From assembly GCA_963170055.1 (NCBI GenBank), contig CAUJGJ010000313.1, forward strand, positions 7,079,979 to 7,112,478: 32,500 nucleotides of DNA, in the 5' to 3' direction. Below are positions 9,814-23,300 of this stretch, in pieces. Position 1 is the stretch's first letter, and each line of letters begins with the position of its first letter. The notes under the pieces were generated by a model. That model searched no databases. It was not told the DNA's origin and saw nothing but the letters and a program-made list of their open reading frames with translations. Both the position numbers and the translations under genes were made by a program. Source of the stretch: Halisarca cf. caerulea. Its lineage: Eukaryota; Porifera; Demospongiae; Chondrillida; Halisarcidae.

Positions 9814-9971
9814 ATTACTGAAGTCACGGCGTACGCATGTAGAACGCCCTCAATATGGCCGAACTCGTTTGGATTTCATTTGATTAGCGGAACATCGAGC
9901 GACAGATCCAACCTGTTTTAATCCACTCTAGTCTCCAGTCTTTTTTGAACTCTCTGACCTCGAGGCTGATC

Positions 9972-11034
9972 ATGATCGATGGATGGAACTATTTTCTGTT
10001 TTTATCGCTGTTTTTGCAAGCTCCGAGTTCTGCAGGTTAGTGTCCCACATCACAGCTACAGCAACGTAGCCTACAATTACGCTGAGAAAGGAGTCGATCC
10101 AACCAAGTACTTGAAATAATTCATAATAAATCAGCAACATCCGTCTGATAAGATTGCAACAAAGAGAGGACAACCATACTCCACCACTATGACATGGATC
10201 AGATGCATCTTCAATTTCTCCCTGATCAGATCGGCAGTGCCGTGTCTGAGATGATCTCGCCAAAACAGATATTGCCTGATTCCACCACATCGGCCATACA
10301 ACTCTAATTTATTATTCTACTAACAGTATTTTAAGACTAGTATAGCATTTTATGTGAGCTAATGCATGTGATAATTTGCTGATGCATGGCTCAAAAAAAA
10401 ATAAAATTATGTGTACATCTGTGATCACTGATAATGTTAATGTATATAATTATTATACGTACATAGATGGTGTTTGGATTATATTTATGATTGATGGTAA
10501 CATACCAGGAAATGGTCTGTTTCTGTCAGCTCTAAGTTGGTATTAATGTGGACAAATCGAAGGAGCAACAGATGTAGGAACATGAATAGCTCACAATAGC
10601 ACAGTGTAGTCTGGCGTGGCCATAGCTGACTCTTTTTCCATGATATTGTAAGTATGATGGAAGGGTCCGCTACGCCAGAGTGGTCAGTTGCCAGAGTACA
10701 TCTCCCTTCTATTTTCCAGTTACCTCTCAAGTGACCCTGTCTCCTCCACCTGGTGATGTCTGTTATGGAGTTGTTGTGGAGTTGACATGTCAGACCAGCA
10801 GAGATCCCTCACAGTACTTGACACCTCGTACCATGTGGAGAGAAAATACGAGCATAGTGAACCTGTCAAGAGGTTCCCCTTATTCCCTACAATCTGTAAA
10901 CACCACTGATGACAGGTTGACCATCAACATCACTAGAGAGTACTTTGAGGAGAACATGGTCTACTCTTATCAGTGTTCCTATACTTTTAAGAACTTCAGC
11001 TCTGATGACAGTGGAGTAGTGAGGATTGATCCGT

Positions 11035-11091
<57 letters not shown>

Positions 11092-11413
11092 GTGTGTGTG
11101 GTGTTGTGTGTTTGTTGTGTTCTCCTCAGGTATCTTAAGGCATGTTAGTTCAAAATGCCTTCTCTTCCAAAAACAATTTGTACATAGGAAAATATGTTTT
11201 CACAGATTATTGATAATTTACGTACTATTAGTACAAATGATGTTGCTACCCATGCAAAACTGAAGCTTTAAGAAATTTGTTATGCATTGTATGCATATAT
11301 ATGATGTACATAGCATGCATGTACAGAGTTGATCAACATGCCTTAAATTATTTTTCTGGAGAACACTGGTGTGTGTATGTGTGTTTGTGTGTTTGTGTGT
11401 TTGTGTGTGTGTG

Positions 11414-11466
<53 letters not shown>

Positions 11467-12452
11467 ATGTATGATGAGGATTGATCCTTTAGGTGAGTGG
11501 TAGCATTGTACCGAATGTAAGATACTGTTATGTTTACATGCGAATGTACGTATGTGCACATGTTTAGTTGACTTTGAGCTCATGTACGTATATATATATT
11601 TTGTTTTTATTTTGTGTGAGAAGACCTTATTAGCATGTGTGTGTGTCGATCTATAATGTTAATATCACATTGAATATTGCAGCAGCTTCAGTGTAATGAA
11701 TGAATGGGCTGTTATTACAACTGGTGTGTAGACCACAGTGGTCGTGATTGGACTCGTTTCCTTCATCTGCATGTATGATCCTTGTATTGAACACACACTA
11801 TATACTGTTTCACAGTGAGCTGTTGTTATCTCCCCCTAGACCACCCCAATCCTCCTACATTGAGAGAAGCCATCACTATAACCACATCTACTGCCACACT
11901 CAAGGTGGACCACAGGAAGACATGTTTCCAGGAGTGTACCTTTCACTACCAGGTTAGAGTCCACCCAGCTGACAGCCCCACACTGACATCCACAAGCAAC
12001 CACTCTACTGATGTGTTGAGTGTGAGTGGTCTTACTGGAGACACCATGTACAGAGCAGAGGTTGTAGCTGTGTGTGTGGGAGAGTCCACCATCAGAAGTG
12101 ATCCACTGACTGTCACCTTCACAACAATGGAAGGTGAGTTGAGTGTGTGTCTGTTGTAGACTAGTGTCCCAACTGTTGTGAGTGTTGTTTCCCTCCATCC
12201 TCAGGCGGTACAAGAGAGACTCCTCCTTCACCTCCTGCTAATGGTATGATTGCTGTTCCTGTAAGTGTGTTAAAACTTTAGCAATATCATATACAGACAT
12301 AGCAATACATGAACATATAAATCCCAATGCAATCTCATTAGTATCTCCAAATCTCTTTACAGTGCTTTGGTATATTGTGTACATGCCCAGTTCATTTTAA
12401 ACCTGTACAGACACATGTGCCTACACACACACACACGCACGCACGCACACAC

Positions 12453-12499
<47 letters not shown>

Positions 12500-12509
12500 C
12501 ACACATACA

Positions 12510-12584
<75 letters not shown>

Positions 12585-13222
12585 ACACAGGCACACACAC
12601 ACACCAGTATATCTTGATGCCCCCTCCCCAACCACAGGTACATGTATTGAGAGATTGTCCACAGGTGTCATTGCTGGTGTTGTGATAGGTTCAGTAGTAG
12701 TGAGTATAATGATATTCATAGCTGGTTGTGGAGCTGGAGTGATAGCAATACTTGTTTACCAGAAGACATTCAAACAGACAACAAGTATGTCTTCCTGTTT
12801 GTCAACAAGTATGTGTTCCTGTTTGTCAACAAGTATGTGTTCCTGTTTGTCAACAAGTAGGTGTTCCTGTTTATCAACAAGTAGTATATGCTCCTGTTTG
12901 TCAACAAGTATGTATGTGTTTCTGTTTGTAAACAAATACGTATGTGTTCCTATTTGTCAACAAGTGTATGTTCCTGTTTGTCAACAAATGTGTTCTTGTT
13001 TGTATACACGAACATTTGTGCACTCTGTCAGCACTGTTTACTACAAGTGTTGACTGCATGTTCTCAATGACATGTTAGTGTCTGCTTTCCTTTTGTACAG
13101 AATCCTCTGAATCTGCAGAAGATAAGGTGACCTCTTCCACTCCAGGTTACATGAATGTAGAACTGGAGGATAAAAGTGTACCAATGACAGACAACCCAAG
13201 TTATGAACCCGTTGAGAGATGA
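9972..13222 (+). CDS. Copy 3: short-form Ig-FN3 transmembrane receptor, short tail
   Basis: Exons: 9972-10035, 10720-11037, 11840-12133, 12205-12243, 12638-12784, 13101-13222; 327 codons plus stop, all phase 1. The signal peptide is MIDGWNYFLFLSLFLQAPSSA. Ig1 (22-127) has CYGVVVELTC, TMWREN and YSYQC. One FN3-like domain follows (128-225, YQVRV and GDTMYRAEV motifs), then a 13-residue Pro/Thr linker (GTRETPPSPPAN). The TM exon begins TCIERLSTGVIAG and keeps AGCGAGVIA. The tail ends NPSYEPVER, without the PLYGNL end found in copies 1 and 4-7. The start was chosen by alignment to copy 4. The exon 2 donor opens a (GT)n run. The intron after the TM exon is a 24-bp repeat that regenerates the donor. 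Confidence 0.8.
10608..10681. mobile_element. Foldback MITE in copy 3 intron 1
   Basis: AGTCTGGCGTGGC...CTCTTTTTCCAT is mirrored by ATGGAAGGGTCCGCTACGCCAGA. It lies about 40 bp before the Ig exon acceptor, at the same place as the element at 13815 in copy 4. The rest of intron 1 (10036-10719) shows no gene. Confidence 0.55.
11038..11100. repeat. (TG)n microsatellite at the Ig exon donor, copy 3
   Basis: TG repeats start exactly at the exon 2 donor. Confidence 0.9.
11118..11370. mobile_element. Inverted-repeat element inside the TG tract, copy 3 intron 2
   Basis: TGTTCTCCTCAGG...TTAAGGCATGTT is mirrored by AACATGCCTTAA...TCTGGAGAACA. Both outer flanks are TG repeat, so a MITE seems to have inserted into the microsatellite. 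Alternatively the core bounded by TTAA (11135, 11343) is the element. Confidence 0.4.
11369..11470. repeat. Second (TG)n microsatellite, copy 3 intron 2
   Basis: TG/TTTG repeats run up to a second copy of the exon end (GAGGATTGATCCTTTAG|GTGAGT, 11475-11496). This marks a partial duplication of the exon 2 3' end and donor. Confidence 0.85.
12424..12604. repeat. (CA)n microsatellite, copy 3 intron 4
   Basis: Roughly 180 bp of CA with CG and TA interruptions lies shortly before the TM exon. It is complementary to the TG tracts in intron 2 of the same gene. Confidence 0.95.
12785..13010. repeat. 24-bp minisatellite carrying repeated splice donors, copy 3 intron 5
   Basis: The unit is GTATGTGTTCCTGTTTGTCAACAA, about eight or nine copies, later ones degraded. 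It starts at the TM exon donor. Each unit recreates AACAA|GTATGT, and 24 bp equals eight codons, so any donor in the regular part keeps frame. Confidence 0.85.
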
Positions 13223-13330
13223 AAGTACAAATTCTAGCAAATTCTATAGTTAAGCAAATTCACGTATTATACATGAGTCGTGTCTATATATGTCATCGCG
13301 CAATGATCAAAGGCCCGATGAAACAAGTTT

Positions 13331-13360
13331 GGGGACTTCCCCTCGAGTAAAATGGCTTCC
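13331..13360 (+). promoter_or_regulatory. kB-like plus YY1-like promoter block, copy 4
   Basis: GGGGACTTCCCC (13331-13342) is a near-palindromic kB consensus. AAAATGGCTTCC (13349-13360) follows at the usual spacing. The short spacer 13223-13330 holds the copy 3 3' flank and a TATATAT at about 13286 of unknown relevance. Confidence 0.5.
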
Positions 13361-13521
13361 ACTACTGAAGTCACGGCGCACGCATGTAGAACGCCCTCAA
13401 TATGGCCGAACTCGTTTGGATTTCATTTGCTTAGAGGAACAGCGAGCACCGCGGGTATCACTAGTTTTAGTCCACTCTCGTTTCCGGTCTTTTTCCAAAC
13501 TCTGTAACCTCGAAGCTGACC

Positions 13522-16043
<2,522 letters not shown>

Positions 16044-16617
16044 TCCATTGTTGTCTGTATTTAGTGATATCATTCAATGTAACATGTTATGACTTTGGTG
16101 GATTTCTAATGGAAAATGCAATTCATTTCCACTTGTACTGTTTCTCCACAACAAGTGTATGTTTCTATTGGATGCTGTGGGAACAGTTTTGCTTGTGTAT
16201 TAGCTGCGCATGCTATACATCTGATCATGACTGCCCTGCATGGCCCAGCTCCAGCTTAATGGACTTCTTTCATACTTTGATGCAAAATTGGGCATCCAGC
16301 AACAAGCAAGCTGTACATTCATTTTGCTACTATATGGCATTGTACTGTTTGTTCTATGTATTGATCTCTCTTACCCCATACAGCACCAGCTGTAGTCTGC
16401 TAGATTTGGTATTTAATGATTCCATGTCAGCTACATTTTCTGCATGCATGGCAATTTTTGTACACATCTTCTTTGCTAGCGCTACAGTGGACCTCTGGGC
16501 ACTGAGTGACCATGAAATGGTTGCGGAATTGATATATGCATGTCATGTCCGTTTAATTCGAGTAGTCTAACTACAGCTATAGACTATGCCAAAGGAGCTT
16601 TGGTGGGTAACAGTCAA
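16044..16617. other. Spacer between copies 4 and 5
   Basis: It begins with the copy 4 3' flank (CATTGTTGTCTGTATTTA...). It contains an open frame of 168 codons that is not kept in the homologous spacer at 30510-31098 and resembles nothing I know. I see no convincing gene. Confidence 0.5.
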
Positions 16618-16647
16618 GGGATTTTCCCTTTGATAAACATGGCGGCC
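16618..16647 (+). promoter_or_regulatory. kB-like plus YY1-like promoter block, copy 5
   Basis: GGGATTTTCCC (16618-16628) fits the classical GGGRNNYYCC kB consensus. AAACATGGCGGCC (16635-16647) follows. The signal-peptide ATG is about 146 bp downstream. Confidence 0.6.
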
Positions 16648-16784
16648 GTCAATCCATCGCAGTCATGCAAACTAATTGCAGCTACGCTTATACGGGTTTA
16701 CTTGGGTAATGGAACAGATCAAATAATAGATTTTAAACATTCCATATTTATCGTCCTACCTTTCCCGCGGTCCCTGTTCGCGCC

Positions 16785-18310
16785 ATGTTGTTAAGGAGAT
16801 TCCAGAGGGACGGTTGGAATTGTGTACTATTTACTTGCTTATTTTCGCTGTTCAAATGTCCAGTTACAGGTGAGTTTCACCCGTGCACTCTGATGTTATC
16901 CTCATTTCGTACTCTCATCTCCTCTAGTAACATCCAATAGATAGACGGACAGGGGCCTGTTGACTCGATCTAGACGAGTAGATACCAGTACGTACAATCA
17001 CTATAGTCTGTTGGAGGTCCTGTAGCGGTTCAATGTCTTATGATACTTGAAAAATAAGATAGCCATGAACACAGCTCGACAGCACAGGCTGTCTGTCAGA
17101 ATCCCTCCTGCCCATAATTGTACATGTAGTGGATGTGATGTGTGTCTTGTCAGTGGTGAGAGCTGATCAGGAGTACTACATGAGCATGTGTGTTGGCCGC
17201 AGGGGGTTAGTCTCATCTGTAATACATGTAGCACTGGGCATGGGTGGTATTACATGCAGAAATTCCTTCCATGCTGGATTATGTTATATGCAGAAATTTC
17301 CTCTGTGTTGGGACTAGGGTAGGAGGTACAATTCTGTATAACAAAGTTAATACAATGTTTTGTAGTTCTCCAGCAATAGGAGTAGTGTATCCATCTATCA
17401 TTATAGATTTTAGTAACTCTCTGTTTCAGCTCAACAAGATGTGGTCCTCACTATGACGTCTGGTGAACAGTGCTTCGGTAGTAGAGTGACCCTCCTCTGT
17501 ACACATCCTGATCCTTTTGCTGACTCTGTCAAGTACATCCAGCAAACCATCAACTGGGCTGAGGATGGTACCACAATTGACTTCAGTGACCCATCCAATG
17601 CTAGGTTCACTGCAACCAGGTTGAGCAGTATAGCTTCAACTCTGTCATTTACTGTCACCGAAGAAGACCACAGAGATAAAGTGATCGCATGTACCTGCTT
17701 TCTTGTCCTCAACAATGCTAACCGTGATCGTGAGGAGAGTAATGTTGTAACCATGGATGCTCTAGGTGAGTGAATACTATCCGTACACTATACATGTACA
17801 TTGAAATCAGGATGGAGTAGTGTTCTAACTAATCCTCGAGGCAATGCTAACTGTGGTAGTGATTAGAGTAGTACAGCAACTGTGGACCTGCTAAGTGTGT
17901 GCTACATTATGTAGATCTGGTCTATAGCTGTACAGGCACAAGGTATATCATAAAGTTGCTATGTGTATATCGAAGATCTGTTTGATATATGTACGTTATT
18001 AGTTTGCATTTGCAGAGACCACAACACCTCCAACCATAACATCACAACCCATGAACACTTCTGATGTACTGAGGTGGACTCACACTCCAAACATGTGCTC
18101 AGACTACACCTACAAATATGTCCTCACCTGGTCCAGGACTGATCCAGCCAACAACCCAACCAGTGGGAATGATACTGTGACCACACAAGAATATGACTTC
18201 AGTGGTTTACCTCGAGGGAAGTATACTGTGACCATCACAGTCCAGAGGGTTGACTACCCCTTTGTTAGGAGTGAACCAGGCACCGTGTCTATCAGTTTGA
18301 TACGTAAGTT

Positions 18311-18356
<46 letters not shown>

Positions 18357-19761
18357 TGTGTGTGTGTGAGTGTGTGTGTGTGTGCATGCATATGCCTTCA
18401 TGTGTGTATGTACAGTGCTGTGCTCATGCAAGACCCCATGCACCATACCTCACTACTCTGACCACAAGCTGGGAATGCATATACTATCTGAATGGTGTTT
18501 GCCTTCATTGTTTGGTCAGTAAACAATCTCAGTGCATTATTGCATAATATTGCATACCTAACGGCTGTGTATGTACATATGTATATCATCTATGTCCATT
18601 GCAGTGTTCACTCCCTACATGGTACCTGTTGGCTTGCTGCACTTAAGTTATTTATATGATATGATATGACATACATGTCCATACCTGTGGTATTGCTTGT
18701 GGTATATTGGTGGTATATTTATTGTGGTACATTTCCATTAATTCTGTCTCCAGCTACGCCTCCTTCAAAAACCACGCCCACCTCTCCTCAAGGTATGTAT
18801 GGACTTGTGTACTAAACCTACGGAGTCTTGTACTGTGTACATTGTGGATGGTGTACTAAACCTATGGAGTCTTGTACTGTGTACATTGTGGATGGTGTAC
18901 TAAACCTATGGAGTCTTGTACTGTGTACATTGTGGATGGTGTACTAAACCTATGGAGTCTTGTACTGTGTACATTGTGGATGGTGTACTAAACCTATGGA
19001 GTCTTGTACTGTGTACATTGTGGATGGTGTACTAAACCTATGGAGTCTTGTACTGTGTACATTGTGGATGGTGTACTAAACCTATGGAGTCTTGCACTGT
19101 GTACATTGTGGATGGTGTACTAAACCTATGGAGTCTTGTACTGTGTACATTGTGGATGGTGTTTCAGTGTGTACTTCTCTTTGGAGTCACTGCATGTCAG
19201 AATGTTACATCTCACATCTCAGACAAGTGCACACCAGAGCATGTGTACTCCTCTCCCTGTATCGTACCATAAGCACATTTGTATGTATGCATTTGTACAT
19301 GATACATGCACCCTCTCTCTCATGTGCCCTTCTCCCTACTCCTCCCCCTCTCCCCTCCCACATACACACAACTCATTAGACACAGGATTGTCCACAGGTG
19401 TCATTGCTGGTGTTGTGATAGGGTCAGTAGTAGTGAGTGTAATGATATTCATAGCTGGTTGTGGAGCTGGAGTGATAGCAATACTTGTTTACCAGAAGAC
19501 ATGCAAACAGACAACAAGTATGTGTTGCTGTTTGTCAACAAGTATGTGCTCCTGTTTGTCAACAAGTGTTTACACTCTTGTCATATCTCCTCATCATTCA
19601 CTACAGAATCCTCTCAACCTAAAGAAGATAAGGTGACCTCTTCCACTCCACGTTACATGAATGTAGAACTGGAGGATAAAAGTGTACCAATGACAGACAA
19701 CCCAAGTTATGAACATGTTCAGAGAACTCAACTCACAAAACCTCTTTATGGGAACTTGTAG
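16785..19761 (+). CDS. Copy 5: short-form Ig-FN3 transmembrane receptor, long tail
   Basis: Exons: 16785-16869, 17430-17765, 18016-18303, 18754-18792, 19380-19517, 19607-19761; 346 codons plus stop. The signal peptide starts MLLRRFQRDGWNC. Ig1 (29-140) has CFGSRVTLLC, INWAED and ACTCFLV. FN3-like (141-236) has MCSDYTYKYVLTWSR and LPRGKYTVTI. A 13-residue Pro/Thr linker (PTPPSKTTPTSPQ) precedes a TM exon like copy 2 (DTGLSTGVIAG). The tail is complete, with SSQPKEDK replacing SSESAEDK and PRYMNV replacing PGYMNV. Its signal peptide and Ig1 match copy 8 best. An alternative TM exon acceptor lies six bases later. Confidence 0.8.
18313..18386. repeat. (TG)n microsatellite, copy 5 intron 3
   Basis: TG repeat begins nine bases after the FN3 exon donor (GTAAGTTCC), with ATG and GAG interruptions. 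Confidence 0.9.
18807..19163. repeat. 44-bp minisatellite, eight copies, copy 5 intron 4
   Basis: The unit starts GTGTACTAAACCTATGGAGT and ends ACATTGTGGATG. Copies are almost identical (one G in CTACGGAG, one C in TTGCACTG), so the expansion is recent. It begins just after the linker exon donor. Confidence 0.95.
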
Positions 19762-20197
19762 ACCATCTTGGTTGCTAACTAATTTTGTTCGTATTTGCTT
19801 GAATCACTCTTATGGTTGGTGAAATTTGTTGTTTTGCTTGTAATTGGGTAAAGCAGGCTGATTCAAAACAGAGGGTTATACAGAAGCAGCTAGTGTCAAC
19901 GCAACTTACAGGTCTTTATTTTGCCTCAAAGTTGTTTGTGGGAATGGCCGTAGGTCCAGCATGCAGTATAAATAGTGTGGCTAGACAGCAGAGCTGCAAC
20001 AAAAGTAAAGACTCTGTTCTGTCTTATAGCCCTCTCTACCCCACTATATAATTTCACCCAACCCTGCCTGATTTAGTAATCAAGGACCATATATATTGCA
20101 TGCATGCGTGCGTACTTGACATTCCAATCTTGATGTACATGACATCGAGATTGGACTACTTGAAGTATTAATTGCTCACTCTGCATAACGGTAAAAC
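19762..20197. other. Spacer between copies 5 and 6
   Basis: It holds the copy 5 3' flank, similar at first to those of copies 1 and 6, then non-repetitive sequence. I see no conserved reading frame. It lacks the MITE found before copies 2 and 7. Confidence 0.5.
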
Positions 20198-20226
20198 GGG
20201 AAAGCCCCTTCAGTAAAATGGCGGCC
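20198..20226 (+). promoter_or_regulatory. kB-like plus YY1-like promoter block, copy 6
   Basis: GGGAAAGCCCC (20198-20208) and AAAATGGCGGCC (20215-20226) are spaced as in copy 2. The signal-peptide ATG is about 123 bp downstream. Confidence 0.55.
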
Positions 20227-20340
20227 GCCGATTCACAATGTCCCACGCGTGCGAGCGCTTGTGCGGGTTTATTGTTTTGATAGAGGAACAACATTAAGTA
20301 AAGTGTCTCCATCTCGTATACCACTGTTGTCGTACATGCC

Positions 20341-23300
20341 ATGTTCTTAAGGAGCATATCGAGCGACAGATGGAATTGTTTGGTATTTGTTTTCTTATTT
20401 GGGCTGTTGAGATTTCCAGGTTAGTTCCCTCGTAGGTTAAACTGGAATGAAAATAAACTTGGTCTTCACTTGAGACAATGAGGGTTCACAGAGGTATCTA
20501 TAGATAAAGTTCATCCTTTGTCTATTTGTGTCCATATCCCTTCTAGAAAGATCCATTAGATCTGTACAGAGTAGTGTACTGTAAATATATATTTGCAACC
20601 TGGTTGTCTGACTCCCTCATGTCATCTGTAGATGTACAAAAGTGAAAGATGTGTTGTACACTTCTTATCATGCAAGTAGTGAGAGATGACTACTGCTTGC
20701 ATTGAGGTCAGCCTAAGTTTAGTCTAGAGTAGCCGACCCTTTCTGCCATATAAATGGGTGGAAAGGGTCAGCTACGCCAGACTACCCTAAATTGGAGTGA
20801 AGGACTCTTTTAGAGCTATAAAGTTAGAGGATAAAATTCGTTACATAACAAACTCAGTTCATTGTAGTATGAGTAACTGCAGATTGCACCACAGTCAGTG
20901 AACAGTCATGTGAATAATAATGGTGGTTCTGTGTGTTCTTGTTCTAACATCATATGCCACTTGTTGTGCAGGTAGTGCTCAGCTCACCATCTCCACCACC
21001 TCCTCCTCTATTCCATGTTATGGAGATGTAGTGACTCTAGTGTGTCACCATCCTGAGCTGGCTACCAACCCTGGGAGGTACCTCACCAGTACACCAACAT
21101 GGAGGGAGGATGGTGTGAGGATCACACCTTCTCTTGGTACTATGTTTGAGTCCAACACATCTCCAGACAGCACTAGTACTACCCTCAACATCACCATCAC
21201 AGTGGACCACTTCAGGAACAGGTCATTCTACTATTCATGTTTGCTAGTGTTAGCAGGTCCTAATGGACTACCATCAGGAGAGTTTGAAACTAGTGCAAAT
21301 GCTACTATAGACCCACTTGGTGAGTGGGTGTTACTTGAAATAGTATGTTTGCACATATCAACAAAGGGTTGTAGTTGTGCTTTGACCATACTATAAAAAA
21401 GCACCATCACGGTGGCAAATTCTCACAGTAAGAAGAGAGGACTTCAACGCGTAAAGACACGACTATTCTAAAATTCTGTTCTTAACTTCTAAAAAGCTCC
21501 AACTAAAGCTATCTCTATTATCTATCTATCTATGTTTACACATGTACCTAAGGTTTACCTGTCCTATGTACATGCTGTGAGAATGTGCACATTGTCACAT
21601 GCGTACATTGCCTCTCAGTGTAAAGGTATAAGCCAGGAGGAGCAAGTTGTTAAAAAGTAGTAGTGTTAAAACTGATGATTTTATCACAATATTTCAGCAA
21701 CTACAGTATATAAGGTAGAGGTCGCTAATTTCGAACAGTTGTTAATTCCGAACACTGCTTTTCCTGAGCCCAGGAACGAAACTTGGGGGAATTTTAAACT
21801 AGCATTTCTTAGCACTAATACAGGACATAACAGCTGCTGTAGAAGAATAAAACTTAGATCTTTCTGTGTCGGCTAGGAGATACCCTGTTCGGAATTAACA
21901 ACTGTTCGGAATTAGGGCCCTCTACCTTACACCTTACATTGTACCTCTTTTGATATTTGATTTATTTGACTTGTTATCTTTTGAGTTGGGGAGGAACATG
22001 ATAGGGCTTTTTTCCCTACTAACCCCACTAGTTCCACCAATCCATGTGTTCTCACCACAGATCAGACCCCACCTCCCCTCACATCCATTGACTCACTTGC
22101 CTCTACCATCACTCTTAAATGGAGTGACCAACCCTGTACTGTGAGGTACAGTGTATCCTGGATGTACACCAATGATGATGGTACTACTACTACTGATAGT
22201 GGAGCTACAGAGTTGACCAACTACACCATCCCAACCAGTGTAGGAGGAGTGTATACTGTGTCAGTAGAAGCTGTTGATGGTGTGGGTATTGTTGGGCCAT
22301 CAACTACTGAAGAAGTGAGATCAAGTGAGTGCTAACTCCACACTCTGTATCTGATGGTATTGAAATGCTCAATCCTTCTCTCTTCAGCTTACCCTCAACC
22401 CACTGATGACGGCAGTCCTCCTTGTAAAGACAGATCTCTTGTTCTGAGATGTCAGGAGAGTGGACTACATGATGATAGAAGGTCACAGTTCATCTGGATG
22501 GACAGTAGCGGTCCACTCACTAGCTCTGATCAGTACACCATCAATGGTCCTCAGTTGACAATAACCAATGCTAGTGCTGTCGGTGACAACACTATCCGAT
22601 GTAGTGAGGTACTGAGAAATCGGCTAACAGTGACAGGAGTTGTGTACAGAGTGGAACCTCTCAGTGAGCACCTACACTGAGGAGGACATTCTCATTTTCT
22701 TGTACACTAAGACATCCTTGTCTCGTGATTGTTTGTAGCACTGTTTGCTAGCTCTACTGTGGTGTAGTAACTGATTGAAACAGTTACACATTTTTAAGGA
22801 CAACTGTATATAAGGACACAAATGAATTACGTAGTTGTGTAATTGTATTCAAACAGATCATTACTTGTGTTGTGTTTACAGTGTGTGTTTTCCCTTTCCT
22901 TTAATACTGTATTTCACACAGATCAGCCAGGTCCTCCTGTAGTAACCATGGCAACCACAGATTCCAGTATCACTTTAACATGGAACACAACACTGATGTG
23001 TTTTGAGTCTGAAATCTTCAACTTTGTTGTGATTTGGAATGAGATTGGAAGTGGAATCAGTTCCTCCATCACTGTATTATCCCCTCCATACACCATCAGT
23101 GGACTACAACCTGGTACCTCTTATGAGTTCAGTGTACATGGAGTGAGTGGATCAGGAGTGGTCAGTGAACGGAGAGTGCTCACTGTGACAACAGGTGAGG
23201 AGGTCCTGCAGTGAAGGCTGATGTGTGTATTGAGTGGTTGGTTGCCCTTGTGACATCTCCGGTTCCTCCATTTGCAAACTACAATCTTATGTACACATGA

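Noticed and set aside
12367..13053. 228-codon frame with long His-Thr repeat
   Set aside because: It reads through the (CA)n tract of an intron. Only the TM exon portion is real.
16064..16570. 168-codon open frame after copy 4
   Set aside because: The homologous spacer after copy 7 does not keep it open, and the sequence shows no recognisable domain.
17129..17317. Frame MDVMCVLSVVRADQEYYMS... also seen at 31625
   Set aside because: It is the conserved intron 1 of paralogous copies 5 and 8. The two frames diverge downstream, and there is no splice link to the Ig exon.
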